A DNA stretch of 64,000 bases from Agroathelia rolfsii (GCA_018343915.1 JABRWF010000006.1:1054001-1118000); one strand, 5' to 3'; positions 21,141 through 33,654 are shown, counted from the stretch's first letter. Numbers and translations: made by a program. Notes: generated by a model from the sequence alone, not told the origin.

Positions 21141-22790
21141 GATCAAAAGCAATAAAAGTTGTTAAAAGAATGGGTATTTCAAACACGCCAAAGCCCGATT
21201 GACCTGCAAGCAGCAGCTGAGTTTTCTAAGCCACAGATTAAAGAGAGTATGAACCTACTTAGGAAGCACTAGCTGAGGAACTGATGAGAATTTGCGTCCG
21301 CAAAGATGCCATCTTTTATACTTTCTGGTATGCTAGATGTACGAACAGTAGCATTCGGCTGTAATAGAACGGTGCGACGGAGCGCACGAATGGCGCGATA
21401 TTTTTGTGGAGCGTACACTTACATTTTACCGAACAGCAAACTAATTTTCATGCCAGGAAGAGGTATCACCAAGGAAGCAGCAGATGATGGAGACACTGGG
21501 TTCTTCTGGGGAAGACAAGCGAGAGTGTAGATAACCTAAAATACAAATAACGTGTCATTTCTTACCGAACCTGGCTTGCTGCGGATAAGTTAGATGAGCG
21601 AATGATCGAGGGAAAGTTGGGTTTACGGCAACTCCATCCTAATTGGTCTCTAATTACGTTATTTTCATCTTACGAGCCTCTCGTGCGGTGGTGAGTGAAC
21701 GATCGGAGTCTGAGAAACGTGATGACACGAAACGATGGAGAGACGTCAACATAGCAACGTTCGACATAGCGGACACTTTGGGTCGCAATAATGGGAGCAT
21801 TTGAGGTATGCGCAGTCCCTCATCACCATTATCAACGCAACATAGGAGGTGTGAGTAACTCGGGGTTAGTAGTTCGATTCGCTGTCAATTCATGCATCGA
21901 CACCAGTCTTTCCAGGGAACAGCAGAGTAACGACGATATATCAAAAAGCACCGCTCCTCTAAAGGTTTGATTTCGAGCTCGGTGTATATCACATGAGAGA
22001 TTACCAGAGAAGTTGAGAGAACTCATAGGAAGGCGGGTGTGGCCACCAACTGGTACTGACCCTCTCAACCAATAGCCGGACCTAAGACCGAGGATAACAA
22101 GGCCAACTCGAGGAGGTGCACCAGAATCAAGCAAGAATGATAGGAGAATTACAATCCAAAGCATAGTATACCACTTCTACTACTAGCCAATACAGTCGTT
22201 CCCGTGATTACCGCAGCTCGCGGGTGCAGTGTCCGACGTTGCTGTTGCTTGCAACTCGATTAACAAGTTTCAAACGGATCGAGGTGCCAGTGTTACGATG
22301 CGGAGTTTCAAGTGATATCATTATGATGCCACTGCCACCGCTCTGTCAGACGTACTATTACCTCAAGTGCACTTCGAACAATCTCGGACACAGATGGTAT
22401 CTGAATGATTCTTTCGTGATTTTCCAGCATGCAGTGTGGTATTTTATTAACCGTGTATATTGAAATATGCTCCAAGGTCTTTTTTTTGAGTTACTGTCAG
22501 TAGTTACTGCCCTGATTACAGGCCAAAAGACTTCATATGGGTTTATCTAGACTTCGCTCAAGTTATAGCCCTGCATCTCCTTGTACTGCAACACAAACGC
22601 AATACCATACCGTTGGCGCTCTAAGCTTGAATTTTAGATAAGATGCCTGAGCGGTTTCAGCCCACTTAAGATTCTATATCTCTCCGCCTCGATACAAGAC
22701 TTTCAACCTCTCTCACTACTGCTAGATGACTGACCCTACAGTTGCAATGGTAGACAAGGATTCCGGAAGCTTTCCACACCCCAGCTCCGT
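21141..22790. other. intergenic 1.65 kb, promoter side of the secreted protein gene
   Basis: The first 200 bases hold the 5' UTR and core promoter of the secreted-protein gene. The rest has only short frames without family resemblance. A tRNA-Leu-like remnant is visible at about 22640-22685. Confidence 0.4.
21313..21320 (-). promoter_or_regulatory. TATA box of the secreted repeat protein gene
   Basis: Reverse complement reads TATAAAAG, an ideal TATA box, 173 bases upstream of the ATG at 21140. That distance leaves room for a leader of ordinary fungal length. Confidence 0.5.
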
Positions 22791-24166
22791 TTTGACATCT
22801 CCTTAGGCTACATGGTCATAGGCTTAATGATAGAACAAATTTTGCTAGGGGTTATATGTTCTCAGGCAGCCGCGTACTTCTGTTACCACTTCACTAGCGA
22901 GGGTACTTTCTGCAGATGGATTGTTACTTGTCTTTTTATCTTCACTTCACTGGCAGGGGTTTTGAATTTGTGCATCCGCTTACTGGCGCGACTCGTATAT
23001 AGCGTCTGAACTACGTGCAAACTATCTCCATATATCATTTGACACCACTTCGTTATACCTTATTCTTGTATGGGACTATGGCGACCGTGGAAAATTCGAT
23101 CACCAGGATTGGATTGTGTGTATAGGGCCAGGCTTGAGTGCCCCGGGTGGCCTTTATTGCCCATGTTTTTTACATTTTTCGATGCTGGACCGTCCCACGC
23201 TCCCTAGCCATTTGTATATTCTTAGAAGTTAGTATGATGTCTATGTCCACCAATACTCCCTCGGCTGACCCGCTCATTTTGTTCAGTTGCACTCAGCTCT
23301 TTAGTCACTGGTATTATGTACCTTCCTGTCTGAGCCTTGATTATCAAAAATTTGTTAGAGCACTTTTGTTCTCTTATGCCAAATAGCATCACTGTATTCG
23401 TATTTTCAGCAGGTCGGATAAGTAACCTCTTAGGCTCCTTGTCCCGGGAATTATTTGGTTCGCCCCAGTATGTGAGCTTTCTATCTCGTGCGTAGCTTAA
23501 TGACATTGTTTTGTGCCTGTTAATCAGACGAGCTTGTGCGATTTGGGCATTTCGACTGTCCTAGTGGTCTACCTCTGACGCAGACAGAGCATCTTGCGTG
23601 GCTCCAATACCATGATCTCTCGCCTGCGATGGACAACCGTCGAGACTGGATTGCTTACAGCCATTTGTGCACTATTATATTTAGTTCTTGCAAATTGGTT
23701 TTACTTTGTTCATGGCAACTAGCATTGAGAAGGTTTCATTAGTTTACGGCTATGCCCGAGAAAGGCTATGGGTAGGCCACTTCAATAATAATACTCCTTG
23801 CTTGCAATCTCTCATGAGTCCTTTAGTTTGATGATACAATACTCCATCTATCACATATACACGATATTCGTTTTGTGCACTCTTCTTGGCCGTCTGAATC
23901 TCCGTAACATTCTCAACGAGGGATCGGGCACATTTGTTACAGTAGACTTTCAGTCTTCGTTCTTAGTCGCAGGCGTTCTATCAACTGTGGGTCAATGGGA
24001 TTCCTTGTACTCGTCTTCATATATTTATGTCTCTCCAAGACAGTCTTCACTGGACAATCGCTTCAATGGTAATATACTCAAACTACGAAACACGACATCA
24101 AACGTTGCTATATACGACAGTCATAGATCGGGAGTTGAACAAGTGCGAGGAGAAGGCAATGCGTAG
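22791..24166 (+). pseudogene. degraded DUF6534-like membrane protein gene
   Basis: Pieces in order resemble the basidiomycete DUF6534 multi-helix membrane family, whose function is unknown. They are ISLGYMVIGLMIEQILLGV near 22797, DRGKFDHQDWIVCIGPGLSA near 23080-23140, RVAFIAHVFYIFRCW near 23145, TSLCDLGISTVLVVYL from 23528, SRLRWTTVETGLLTAICA near 23615-23670, and a tail with CTLLGRLNLRNIL near 23878. The TSLCDLG block ends in TGA at 23576-23578, and the conserved continuation follows directly in the same frame, so this is a nonsense codon that no intron of workable size removes. The block near 23140 needs a one-base frame change. No good ATG leads into the first block. I read this as a decayed gene; the exact ends are uncertain. 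Confidence 0.5.
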
Positions 24167-24961
24167 GAATTATACATATACTATGATTCCATGACTGACA
24201 CGGACATAGATTCAATCCTTTGGACGCGTCTCTTTTTTTCCTTCTTTGTTGCCAGTCGACACGGATAACCAAAACTGGGAAATATCGAGTTACGTTAGGT
24301 CGGTATGTGCATGTTCGACACCCGATATTATGGCCTTACGGTTGGTGCACCAAAACATATCGACAGGCCATGTCCTGCATAGCCAGAAAAAGTAATGATT
24401 TGGTGCCGGTATTTTTAATATGGCATTTTTCTTTCAAGAACATTGGATGACGGAAATGGGAGTTGGCTGGCCATTTGTGACGAGCCAATCGCCGCCTTGT
24501 TTGACTAGCTGACAAGAATATATGTCCATCCAGCCCTACTCGCAATTGCAAGATGGTTTGTACGAAGATCAAATATTTAAATCTCTTTGTGTACACATGA
24601 AATACATTATATTGTATTTCGGCTGTAGAATTTTAGTCCGCAGAGGCAATGCGCAAGCAATCGCGTCAGATAAGTGAGAAAAAGTGGGTTATTAAATTGT
24701 CAAAGCCGAATGAAGTGATTAAGAGAGGAATTATTACTGGCAAGCAGCCAGTCAGGGAATGTTAGGATAGAAATTAGAGTCAGACACTGGGAACATATGA
24801 ACCTGTCATAGTAGCGGAAGCATATTTGGACTTGTGCTGACTTGTTACGACGTTGGTCCAGTCTGACTTCTTTTCAAGTTCAAGTCGTCTTCATCTTCGA
24901 GTCGTTTCTCCGTCCAAGGGCGTCCACTGTTGGATCCCACCATCACTCGATACACTAAAAA
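24167..24961. other. intergenic region upstream of NUP133
   Basis: No recognised gene over about 800 bases. The NUP133 promoter should lie at the right end; no TATA box is obvious. Confidence 0.4.
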
Positions 24962-27900
24962 ATGGCAACCTTTTCTCCTCCACCGCCTAGAAGGACAACG
25001 CGTGCGACGAGGGCACGCGCCGCTGCGACCAGTGCTTCCCAAACTCGACTAACGACGCCTCCAGTACGAGCAGTTACAAAGGATCGCGTCTTGCAAGCCG
25101 ACGATGCATCATCTCATGCATCCGAAATGGATGTGGATGATGCTAATCTCTTTGGCGAACGCGTCACGAAAGCGCCACCAACTACCTTTGCCAAATCTAA
25201 TGAACTCACTGCGACATTCTACGCGGAGCTGCCACTTGAAGTGAAACAAGTCATGCGCAATGCTGGTTAGTCACAAGTGGTGGGACATGCGAACAAGGAT
25301 AGGGGCTTACGCTGGAATTAGATTTCTATCATGATGAATACACGGGAGACATTGATATTGCAACTGGATTCGCTCTCGTAGCATCCGTAGAGACGTGTTT
25401 TGTGTGGAAACACACGCAGGTGAGCTACTAGAACCACCTTTTCTATCCCACCTCTAATCTACTCATAGCTTTTAAGAGGGGCGCCTATCTGCTACATCTT
25501 CAGATGTCCGCCCAGCTCTTAACGAACAACGCCGCATCATATCTTGATTCCACACAGTCTTAACAGGGAACCCGGCCTCATTCTCGTCTCCGTTGACGGT
25601 GAAATACGATTTTGGGACAGGATAGGAATCGGCCTTGCTGGCGGAGATCATTACACGACGACGCGGTTGAATTTGAATGCAGATGAGCTTATCACTTCTG
25701 TTGTTCGACGTGATGTGCGTTTCTTTCAATTCGCCTATCGTTTCATGAATATGTTTTACTCATGCACTGTAGCCCCAAACCTTCGTAGCATCTTCATCCA
25801 CTGGTCGCTTGTTCCGACTCAATTTGACCTCTTCCGGCGGCAAGCAGCATATTGCATCGCATATATTCGCACCACCCCAGCGTCAAACCACATTTTCCAG
25901 CCTTCTTCCTAGTCTCTGGTCCTCTTCTTCAGCACCCGTAGTTGAGCCCGGAAACGTGAACGCTGTCACGTTTGTCGGTAATGATGTCTGGGCTTTGGTC
26001 GACTCGCGGCTTCAAAAGTGGCACATGGCCCCAGAGGGCTGGGAAGAACTAGTTTTGGACGAGGAGATGGCTGAGGCGATCCGGGATGCGGCAAGGAAAG
26101 AGCTCAAAGGTGTTCCAGCGGACGATTCTGCGATGGACCTGGAGCTCCTGGATATCACCTCTCAACACGAAAGGTTGGGATCATTTCTCTTTTTTTTTTG
26201 ACCAACTGGACTAATATTTAATATCGTTAGCGATAGAATTACTGTTCTCGTATCCTATGCTGGTATGGACGAGGACGATGCAATGGACTTGAGCGCGTCT
26301 CCTCGACGCATATATGCGCTGCTTACGTTGTCTACCGCGAATAATACATTCCAGATACTGAATGTCACTAGTATCCCGTACCAAAGCGTATGTTTCGGTA
26401 TCTTCCTTGCCTTTTTTATTTTATTTTCTAACCCATCTTTGTCCCTTAGACCTCGAGTTCTGGCGCACCTATGCATCCGCGGATCAAGCTTGTATTGGAT
26501 GGCGCCCTTACCGCCGTGCAGTTCGGAGATGCAGTTGCAATCTGTGCACGAGGTTTGTTCTTCGTCTAATGCCCAGCCTGAAGAAAAAGACATTCTCATT
26601 TGAATTGGTTTACAGATTCCCAGTATCAAGATCGTCTAGAGCTCAAATCGGCGACAGACCGAACTCTTGGACTCGGCATTCTCGAAGCAGATAGTGCTAT
26701 GCTGATTCTCACAGCAGCAACGATGATTCGTGCTCAAATTGATATGGATGTCATCAAAAAATTCGATCCTGAGTGAATCTTTTTGTCTTTCTATTTTTTT
26801 GCGCCTATTCTCTTACCGACTTTTTACTCCTATAGATCTGGGCGAGCAGAACTTATCAAGTCTATTATGACGCAGGCTATTCTCTATGGTTCGAACCCTG
26901 CTGTGAGTGCCTTTTTTGTAATCCTACTTTTGCTAGGGGTTTAAAGGAAGAAAAAAAAACAGAACCCGTTGAACTTTAGCTTCCCTCCAAATATCGACGA
27001 AGAGAGTCTTATGGCCGGTGCTCAGCAATTAAGTCATGCAGTTTTAGTCTCAGGTCTGTCTATTTAGTTTGCTTATGCAGCCAACTCTTTTCTAAACTTC
27101 AGGGTTCTTGTTTTCTTCCCAATTTTTAGACCCAGAAATAATTGCACCTGGTCATGATCTCAACGCGCAGATGACACAGCGAAAGGACAGACTGAATTGG
27201 CTCATCAAGTTCATTAACGAAAATGGTGCTTTGGGCAAGGTATTTCATGCGTAGTACTATTGCATTGGCATCGAACCCTCTAATCTATGAATTACTAGAT
27301 GTCTCAGAGAAGCCGACAGTGTCTTGCAGCCAATTCCGAGAAATTGTACGCCGCTCATCAGCTATGGCTTATGCACAATGAGTTTTTGGCGTATGTCTTT
27401 TCTTTCTGTCTCACGCCCTATTTCATGAAACTAAATCTAAATTTCGGGTTTGGCACAACCTTTATAGCGCTGGTAACCACTACAGCATCCTCGCCGAGGC
27501 CATTTTTGCATTCATGTCCGAAGCCGGCGACAACGAGCACGAAGACGTCGTACGCGTCTTCTTCCGGTACCGTGTGCTCGATCTCGGGCGGCTTGTGTCC
27601 CGTATTTCAGAAATCACCCAGCGGACAGAATTTGAGACGGGGCGGACGTTGGCCGAGGTGCTGCCTGAAGCAAATGGCATCGTTTTAGTAAGCAGTAGGT
27701 TTTTTTGGATCAGGTGGGACCCCATGCTGAAATGGAATCGTTACGATTTTTTTAGACAGTGCTTAAGTCTACATCGAGCTATCGCGAACTCAATCTTGGC
27801 GTATATGGCGTTGAGTTACCAATGTATGCGCCATGGTCGAGTCGATCTCCTGTGATCGATACTGTGTTGGGCCTGTTTGATGCGACAACAACGGTAGCGG

Positions 27901-29709
27901 CGGCAGCGGCCACCGCCGCTGGGCAGGAAGAGATCGAGCGGGCTACTGTGCCAGCACAGCAATCACAGCATCAGTTGCACGAGCTCGCGTCAGTGCTCTT
28001 TTCATGCGTGCAGGAGAGGCTCGATTGGCTCGGAAGTGCTGTGGCCGCGAGCGATGCGGCGAACGTGCGTGATTACAAGGCGCTGGAGGATCGCTTTTCG
28101 CAGCTGAGGCCAGAGGTGTTAGAAACCCTACGTACGTCTTTTTGTTTTGATTTTTGGTCCCTGTCAGTCTCGAGCGATTATCCATTTTTTCCCCCTCATA
28201 TAGGAAGGCAAGGGTATACCGAAGAAGCATTTTCTCTTGCAGAAAAGTACAGAGATTTTGCAACTATGGCGGCATTGTGCCACAAGGACACTGTATATCC
28301 CTTCGAGGAGAATCCCAACGAGGCTCGGATCAAGGATTACATCGAACGGTTCAGGGAGCAGTTCACGAATGAGCTGTACAAATGGTATCAGGAGCACGGT
28401 ATGTTCGCCAGAACATAGTGTTAAGGAAAGCACATGCCTAATAAACGCCCGTAACAGGTGAAATCCGGCTGATGTTTGCAAAGGAGGATACGTACGGTCC
28501 ATACATGGACAAGTACTTTGCCAGCACCCAAAGCGTGAACACGTCCTCCATCTCATGGATACATGATCTAGGACAGAAGCGCCATGGTGAGGCATCTGAG
28601 ACGCTTTTGGAGGAGTCAAAAGTGGCAAGGGATTTGGAGACGAAACATGTAAGTTTTGATTTCTGGTTTTGGAAAACAACTTTGCACTCACTGGCTGAAC
28701 TATCAATAACATAGCTTATGCTCAGTATTGGAAAACTGGCGTTGCTGGCCCAGACGCAGGATATGGATGCCACAGTCGATGAGAAGTCTTTAGATGGTAC
28801 GCGGATGCTCTTTCATTGGTGTCAAGTTTGTGGTATCCGTTAACTTTTTGTGTATCGCAGCTTTCCACGATCAACTAGACTTTGTGAGCGTCCACGAGGT
28901 GCTTCTCTCCGAGTTCAAAGAGGCCCTTGCCAATACCCGTGGGCGACACTCTATCGACGCCCAGGTGGACATCATCGCTCGTGAAAAGGCATCTAAGATC
29001 AACCAGAACCAGTTGACCATTGTAAGCTCATTTAATTGACCATATATTGGAAATTCTCATGGGAGGGTTTTCATTTGCAGATTTTCAAATTCCTTGCAAA
29101 AGAGCTATTGCACGGCCGTGCTCTAACTGTGGAGGACATTGTAGACTTGTTGACTCCCAAGAACAACGAGGCTGAGCACGTTGAAGATTATGCCACGGCA
29201 CTTTACTTACTTGCTCGTGATACGCAAATGTCAATAGGCCGAAGGCTGTCCGCTTTCCGCAGCGTATGGCGTAGAATATATAACCACGATGATTAAGTGT
29301 GTTGTGCTGTCCTGATTATTACTTGATATGGCTGATAATGCATATATGCATACTAAATTCCTATTATCATAGCTGGGATACCATCCGCCAAACTGCCGGT
29401 GTGACAGACGAAGAATTGTTGTTACGCTTCCGCTCTACAGCAACCTATAATGTCCTTCGCCATATCCTGCCAAAACTAGCCGGGTTGTCTGCCAAGGAGA
29501 AATACGATCTGGCTCCGGACCAGGTTCTCGTGGTTCCCAGTCTGGAGGAAGTTGGTGCGCGCTGGCCTGACGAGGCGGAGGGTGTGTCGAAGGCGATCGA
29601 GATGGAGTGCAATCAGGTGCGGAACTGGAGGATGGATGATGTATATCCCAGGATTAGGGAGCTGGCTATTCAAGATATATGGGAGGAGGAGCAATGGGAG
29701 GGGCAGTAG
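24962..29709 (+). CDS. NUP133: nucleoporin NUP133 (Y-complex), with two apparent lesions
   Basis: Scaffold subunit of the nuclear-pore Y-complex: N-terminal beta-propeller, then an alpha-solenoid, about 1,200 residues, close to the family's usual size. ATG at 24962 (MATFSPPPPRR). Propeller pieces include FYHDEYTGDIDIATGFALVA, REPGLILVSVDGEIRFWD and IGIGLAGGDH; solenoid pieces include LNWLIKFINENGALGK, YSILAEAIFAFMSE, RRQGYTEEAFSLAEKYRDF, FLAKELLHGRALTVEDIVDL and the terminal RRIYNHDDW. About 18 introns join in frame with normal ends. Two sites do not fit. An in-frame TAA (25520-25522) sits between CPPSS and TTPHH within one exon, with no usable intron. The last intron, after the codons for HDD, starts TTAAGT at 29293 instead of GTAAGT; if unspliced, translation ends at 29294-29296 and loses about 110 residues. 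Either the gene is freshly disabled or these are sequence errors. A decayed copy of its 3' end lies at 33655-33985. Confidence 0.85.
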
Positions 29710-29924
29710 TGATAATCTATTCATGAAGCCAGCGACCTTCATATAGGTTTTCAATATGATTAGTACGAGTGTCTATCTGCCCTGATATTTGGCTGACTTG
29801 GAGCTCTCACGACTGTTCAATAAAAAGAATCTTTTGGCTGTGGTATACTGGTACATAAGTCGCGACTTGAAGCTTCAGGCCTCAACATTTGAAAACATCC
29901 TAATATTTTATCACTTCCATCTAT

Positions 29925-32900
29925 TCAATCTGAGACATCCGCATCTATTTCGTCTTCGATATCCGTGTCAATGTACGTATCGTCTCTGGCAATCCAGCTC
30001 CAATGCCCCGTCTCATCAATCCCAGCCTCTGCGATCCCTTGACTCCGTCGGAGCCTCTCCCGATCTTTGTCTTTGAGATTATATGTTACGCCTTTAGATC
30101 CCGAGGCATCTAGAAGTTGGCGCCAAGAGCTAACGTTGTCCGGATTGATCGGTCCCCATACTTCAGGGCTTAGGCCAGCGCACCAAAAGTCGTATGCTGT
30201 GTAATCACGGCTTGCACATTCTTCCTTGTCTACCTTCGCCATCGATTTGGGCTCTGGTGAGTCATATCGAAAGTTTATCACAGCTGACTTGGGAGAGGCC
30301 AGTGCAGCTACGATCCGAATGATAGGCGGTCCTCCACGCTTAGCATCTCTGTCATCAGGAGAGAATAGCTTGACTGTGTAGGGATTCATTGCATCAAATA
30401 ATGCAACATGTGGCACATCCTTGAATGATTGGTCGTTTTTGACCTGGATGATGATGAACGACACGGTGGAACGGCCCAGGTGTTTGTCCTTGCGTACGAA
30501 TGGAAGGAGTATATCAATTCCTCTTTGACCATTAGGACACTCCAGTCCTGCGTGGCGTGAGGTCAGTGCCCAGAGACAGTTTCGATCAACGACATCGAAT
30601 GATTTTGCCTTGATGAAGTGGCTGATGCACATCGTATCATGCCTAAAAGTTTTGCTTAGGGGCGTATTTGCTGTGATATTGCTTCTTCCCGGATGAATGG
30701 TAGATGGTAGAGCATCATGAACGAGAGATGATCCGGTTTGCGTCCGCGGCGAATTAAAGAGTGCCTCAAGAAAATCCACAACCTTCCACGGCCGAGGTTC
30801 ACCGTTTGTCACAAACCAATCAGAGGTAAGCGTTATGAGGAGGTTCATAGTAGTTTCTCCACGAGGTCCTCTCATAATATCGGGGCGGCTGAACTCGGAG
30901 GCAAGGACACGTGCAGGGTGAAAGTTGCAGGACTGCATGACCAGTCGGGCTGCTTCACAGAGGACTGGCTCAGATGGCGCCTTGCTAATCACGAACTGGT
31001 CTTCCACGTTGGGCTGCAGGCATACGCGCATATGCCTCTCTACGTGAACCAGCTCGCGCGCCGTTGCCGAAGGTATAGAGGGATCGAATTCAAGGCCTAA
31101 ACGACAAGCCAGGCAGGCTAAAATCCCCTCCTTGTGGTTAGTCGCAAACTCGGGATCATTAATCTTGCTCTGCCAGTTTTCAAGATTAAGTAGCTTCTCG
31201 GCAGCAAAGGTAATGATACCTCGTTTGACTTCATCATTGCCTTTATGGTAGCGTGTGGCAAACCTAAGAAACAATTGATAAGGTTATATCACGTTCAACA
31301 TAATCAATAATTACATACAAAGGTCGACCAAAGTTAACCAAAAAATCCATCTTTGTTAGGTCACCAATCCTATGCTTAGTCTCTTGAATTGGCTCCATCA
31401 GCAAGTCAAAGCCCAGGTCGGTGAAGGGATCCCGTAGCTGCAGCGTTCCTTGACTCACTCTAGCAGACGGATCTGCGACTTTTGCTGGCGTAAATTGGAA
31501 GACTGCGCCAGTAGTCGATAGAAAGACGGAGAAAATAGGCTCGTCACGCAATTTCCGCAGCTGTCGCCGTAGACAGAAGAAGTATGTTATTTTTACGTCA
31601 GGTTGATTTTCGGCACTATTTTGAGCGTTGGGAGGAAGCTCTCTGTTTAGAGAATGCGCCTCGTCGAATGATAAGAGAGCAAGTGGATCCGATTTTGTGG
31701 GCTGTTCTTTTTCATCTTGATCAGGTGGAAAGGCCTGGAGTGTAGATGTCATGGTTTGTGCGGCCTTTTGAATAGTCATATCTGCAGAGGGTATTCCTTT
31801 AGGGAGTGGAATGCCAGAAAGGGCTATTCGTAGCTATTGAGAAGAAAATATGGACTAAAACAATGTTAATACATACAAGACACATCCCATGAAATAGCAG
31901 GATCAGGTGAGCCTTGGCTAACATCTTGGCATTTGGATGTGCAAGTTTCAAGATGTTTGGCACAGCTTATAACATCCACAAAAAACGAGTTGCGTTGTGG
32001 TCCACGCCTGTCAAAAGCCTGACCTTCTGTCATGAACTTGCGGAAAGAAACTGCAACAGCGGCTCTTGTTTTGTCTTTACCATGGTGTCGGCGTGCGTTG
32101 ATCCATTCGGCTGTTTTTAGGAACAATGCAGTCAAGAATGTTTGAATACGAGTGTTTGCATGATGTTCTGATTCATCCGGTAAATGGGTCTGTCTTAAAT
32201 ATTGCAGTACGTCGGTATCAGCCGGGGGAAACCCTGAGAAATAGAAATTGATCAGAAAGATGTAAGTGCCAGAAAAAGTAGAATGTAGACCAGACTAACC
32301 GGTTCCACCATCTCGTAAACACAGTTGGATAGTGAAATGTCTTTTACTGACTTCATCCACTAACCGAGATTTTCCCATGCCTGATGACTGTACGATTGAA
32401 AAGTACCTGGCATACAAGCGCGGAGCATTAAAAGGGGTCTTTTGACAACATTCATGAATATAACGCCAAAGAACGGTGGAAGCATTTCCCTTATAATCGG
32501 AATCCCATGCACTAAGGGTGGCTATAAACTGATAAGAGATCATCTTGGGTATGTTTATGTATATGATACAGACCTTCTTTCGACGATCTCACAGAAACAT
32601 CTTTGATTGTAGGGACCGAGCCATTTGCTGTTGACACCGTGAAAATTGCTGTTGAAGATGTTACTTATTACTGTATGTGGATGATGAAATTGATTAGTAC
32701 TCACATAATCGAAAAAAACTCTCCACATCAAATGCTGGTTGCGAATCCTGAGCAATTTTGAGTAAGAACTTCATGCATTCTTCCCTTTTGTTTAACGTCA
32801 TGGAGCCAACGTAGGTTGGGAGGTTTGTTTTCGAGAGATCCTCGAGAATGTTACATTGACAAGGACTCAGAATGTCTAGGTGTTTGAATGCGTCAATGAC

Positions 32901-33107
32901 ACTGTAGAAAACAGCACACATATATGTAGTATCTGCAAAGTCCTCCGGAAAGCCTCTATTGATAAACGCGGTTCTTGTTTCAAAGGAACTTTGTATGGCA
33001 CTACAGAGTCCGTCTAAAACGCCTTTGTTATCTTGGCTTGGATCTCCTAACTCAGGCTCAGAGACCGTAGTGATCCCGAGTCCAACTTCGTCTGGCGGGA
33101 GATTCAT
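29925..33107 (-). CDS. P-loop NTPase fused to a PD-(D/E)XK-like nuclease domain (Crinkler-type architecture)
   Basis: Large protein of roughly 980 residues from the ATG at 33105-33107 (MNLPPDEVG) to the stop at 29925-29927, six exons, all frame-compatible. After about 200 N-terminal residues of unknown fold comes the Walker A motif SSGMGKSRLVDEV near 32375, followed by LRDGGTGFPPADTD. Walker B is LLSFDEAHSLN near 31660, and SVFLSTTGAVFQF resembles a sensor-1 strand. The C-terminal part has NGQRGIDILLPF near 30525 and VSFIIIQVKN near 30460: an Asp, then Q-x-K on the next strand, as in the Mrr-like restriction-endonuclease fold. It ends in an Asp/Glu-rich tail. This family is expanded in Agaricomycetes, and published work on Crinkler-like effectors describes NTPase-nuclease fusions derived from mobile elements; placing this gene there is my inference. 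No signal peptide is seen. It lies between intact-length NUP133 and a decayed NUP133 fragment. Confidence 0.75.
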
Positions 33108-33654
33108 TGCTATATTAGAGTGATAATCTGATTAGATTTTCTGGTATTGAGTAATACTGATAAGGGGGATAATACCTGAGGAAAATTTGGTGTACTAGTT
33201 CAAGCTAAGGATTTGAAGGACGTCACCGTCACCGTGACGGTGCAGAATATGTGCACAGGTTTGAGTCCCGACAGCAAAGACTGCACGGTCTGCGTCACGG
33301 TGCTTCCGGCTTTTGCGCATGCTTGTATTCCACAGTCGCGCTTTCTGACTGCATATACTAGTCCGCCTCAGTTTTTGGTTGCCTCACCCGCCTCCTATAG
33401 TGTACCAGTGCAGCAGTGACGGGTGTGTCGAGATACCTCCCCAATGTCCTTGCATTCTCGCCCAACAGGCCAGCACCACACGTCACCTCCACTGGCAATG
33501 CCCATTCATACCTACTGTGTGCTCCGTGACCTCCTCCAGTACCAAACCGTCCTCACCTGAATTGAATCCTAGGAATCATTTTACCTGGTTGTGAACAGAA
33601 CACAATGTTGATGCATATCATACAGTCATAAGCATGCGCATCCTATCTCTTCAC
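33108..33654. other. intergenic region with a hyphenated palindrome
   Basis: Promoter side of the NTPase-nuclease gene. At 33224-33242, eight-base arms CACCGTCA and TGACGGTG flank a three-base centre; a related sequence, GTCACGGTGC, recurs at 33294-33303. No convincing gene; short frames here lack any family resemblance. Confidence 0.35.

Noticed and set aside
33213..33419. Short frame with a VTVTVTVQ repeat
   Set aside because: It starts within the palindromic repeat, is only 68 codons long, and lies in the promoter of the NTPase-nuclease gene; no supporting signal.
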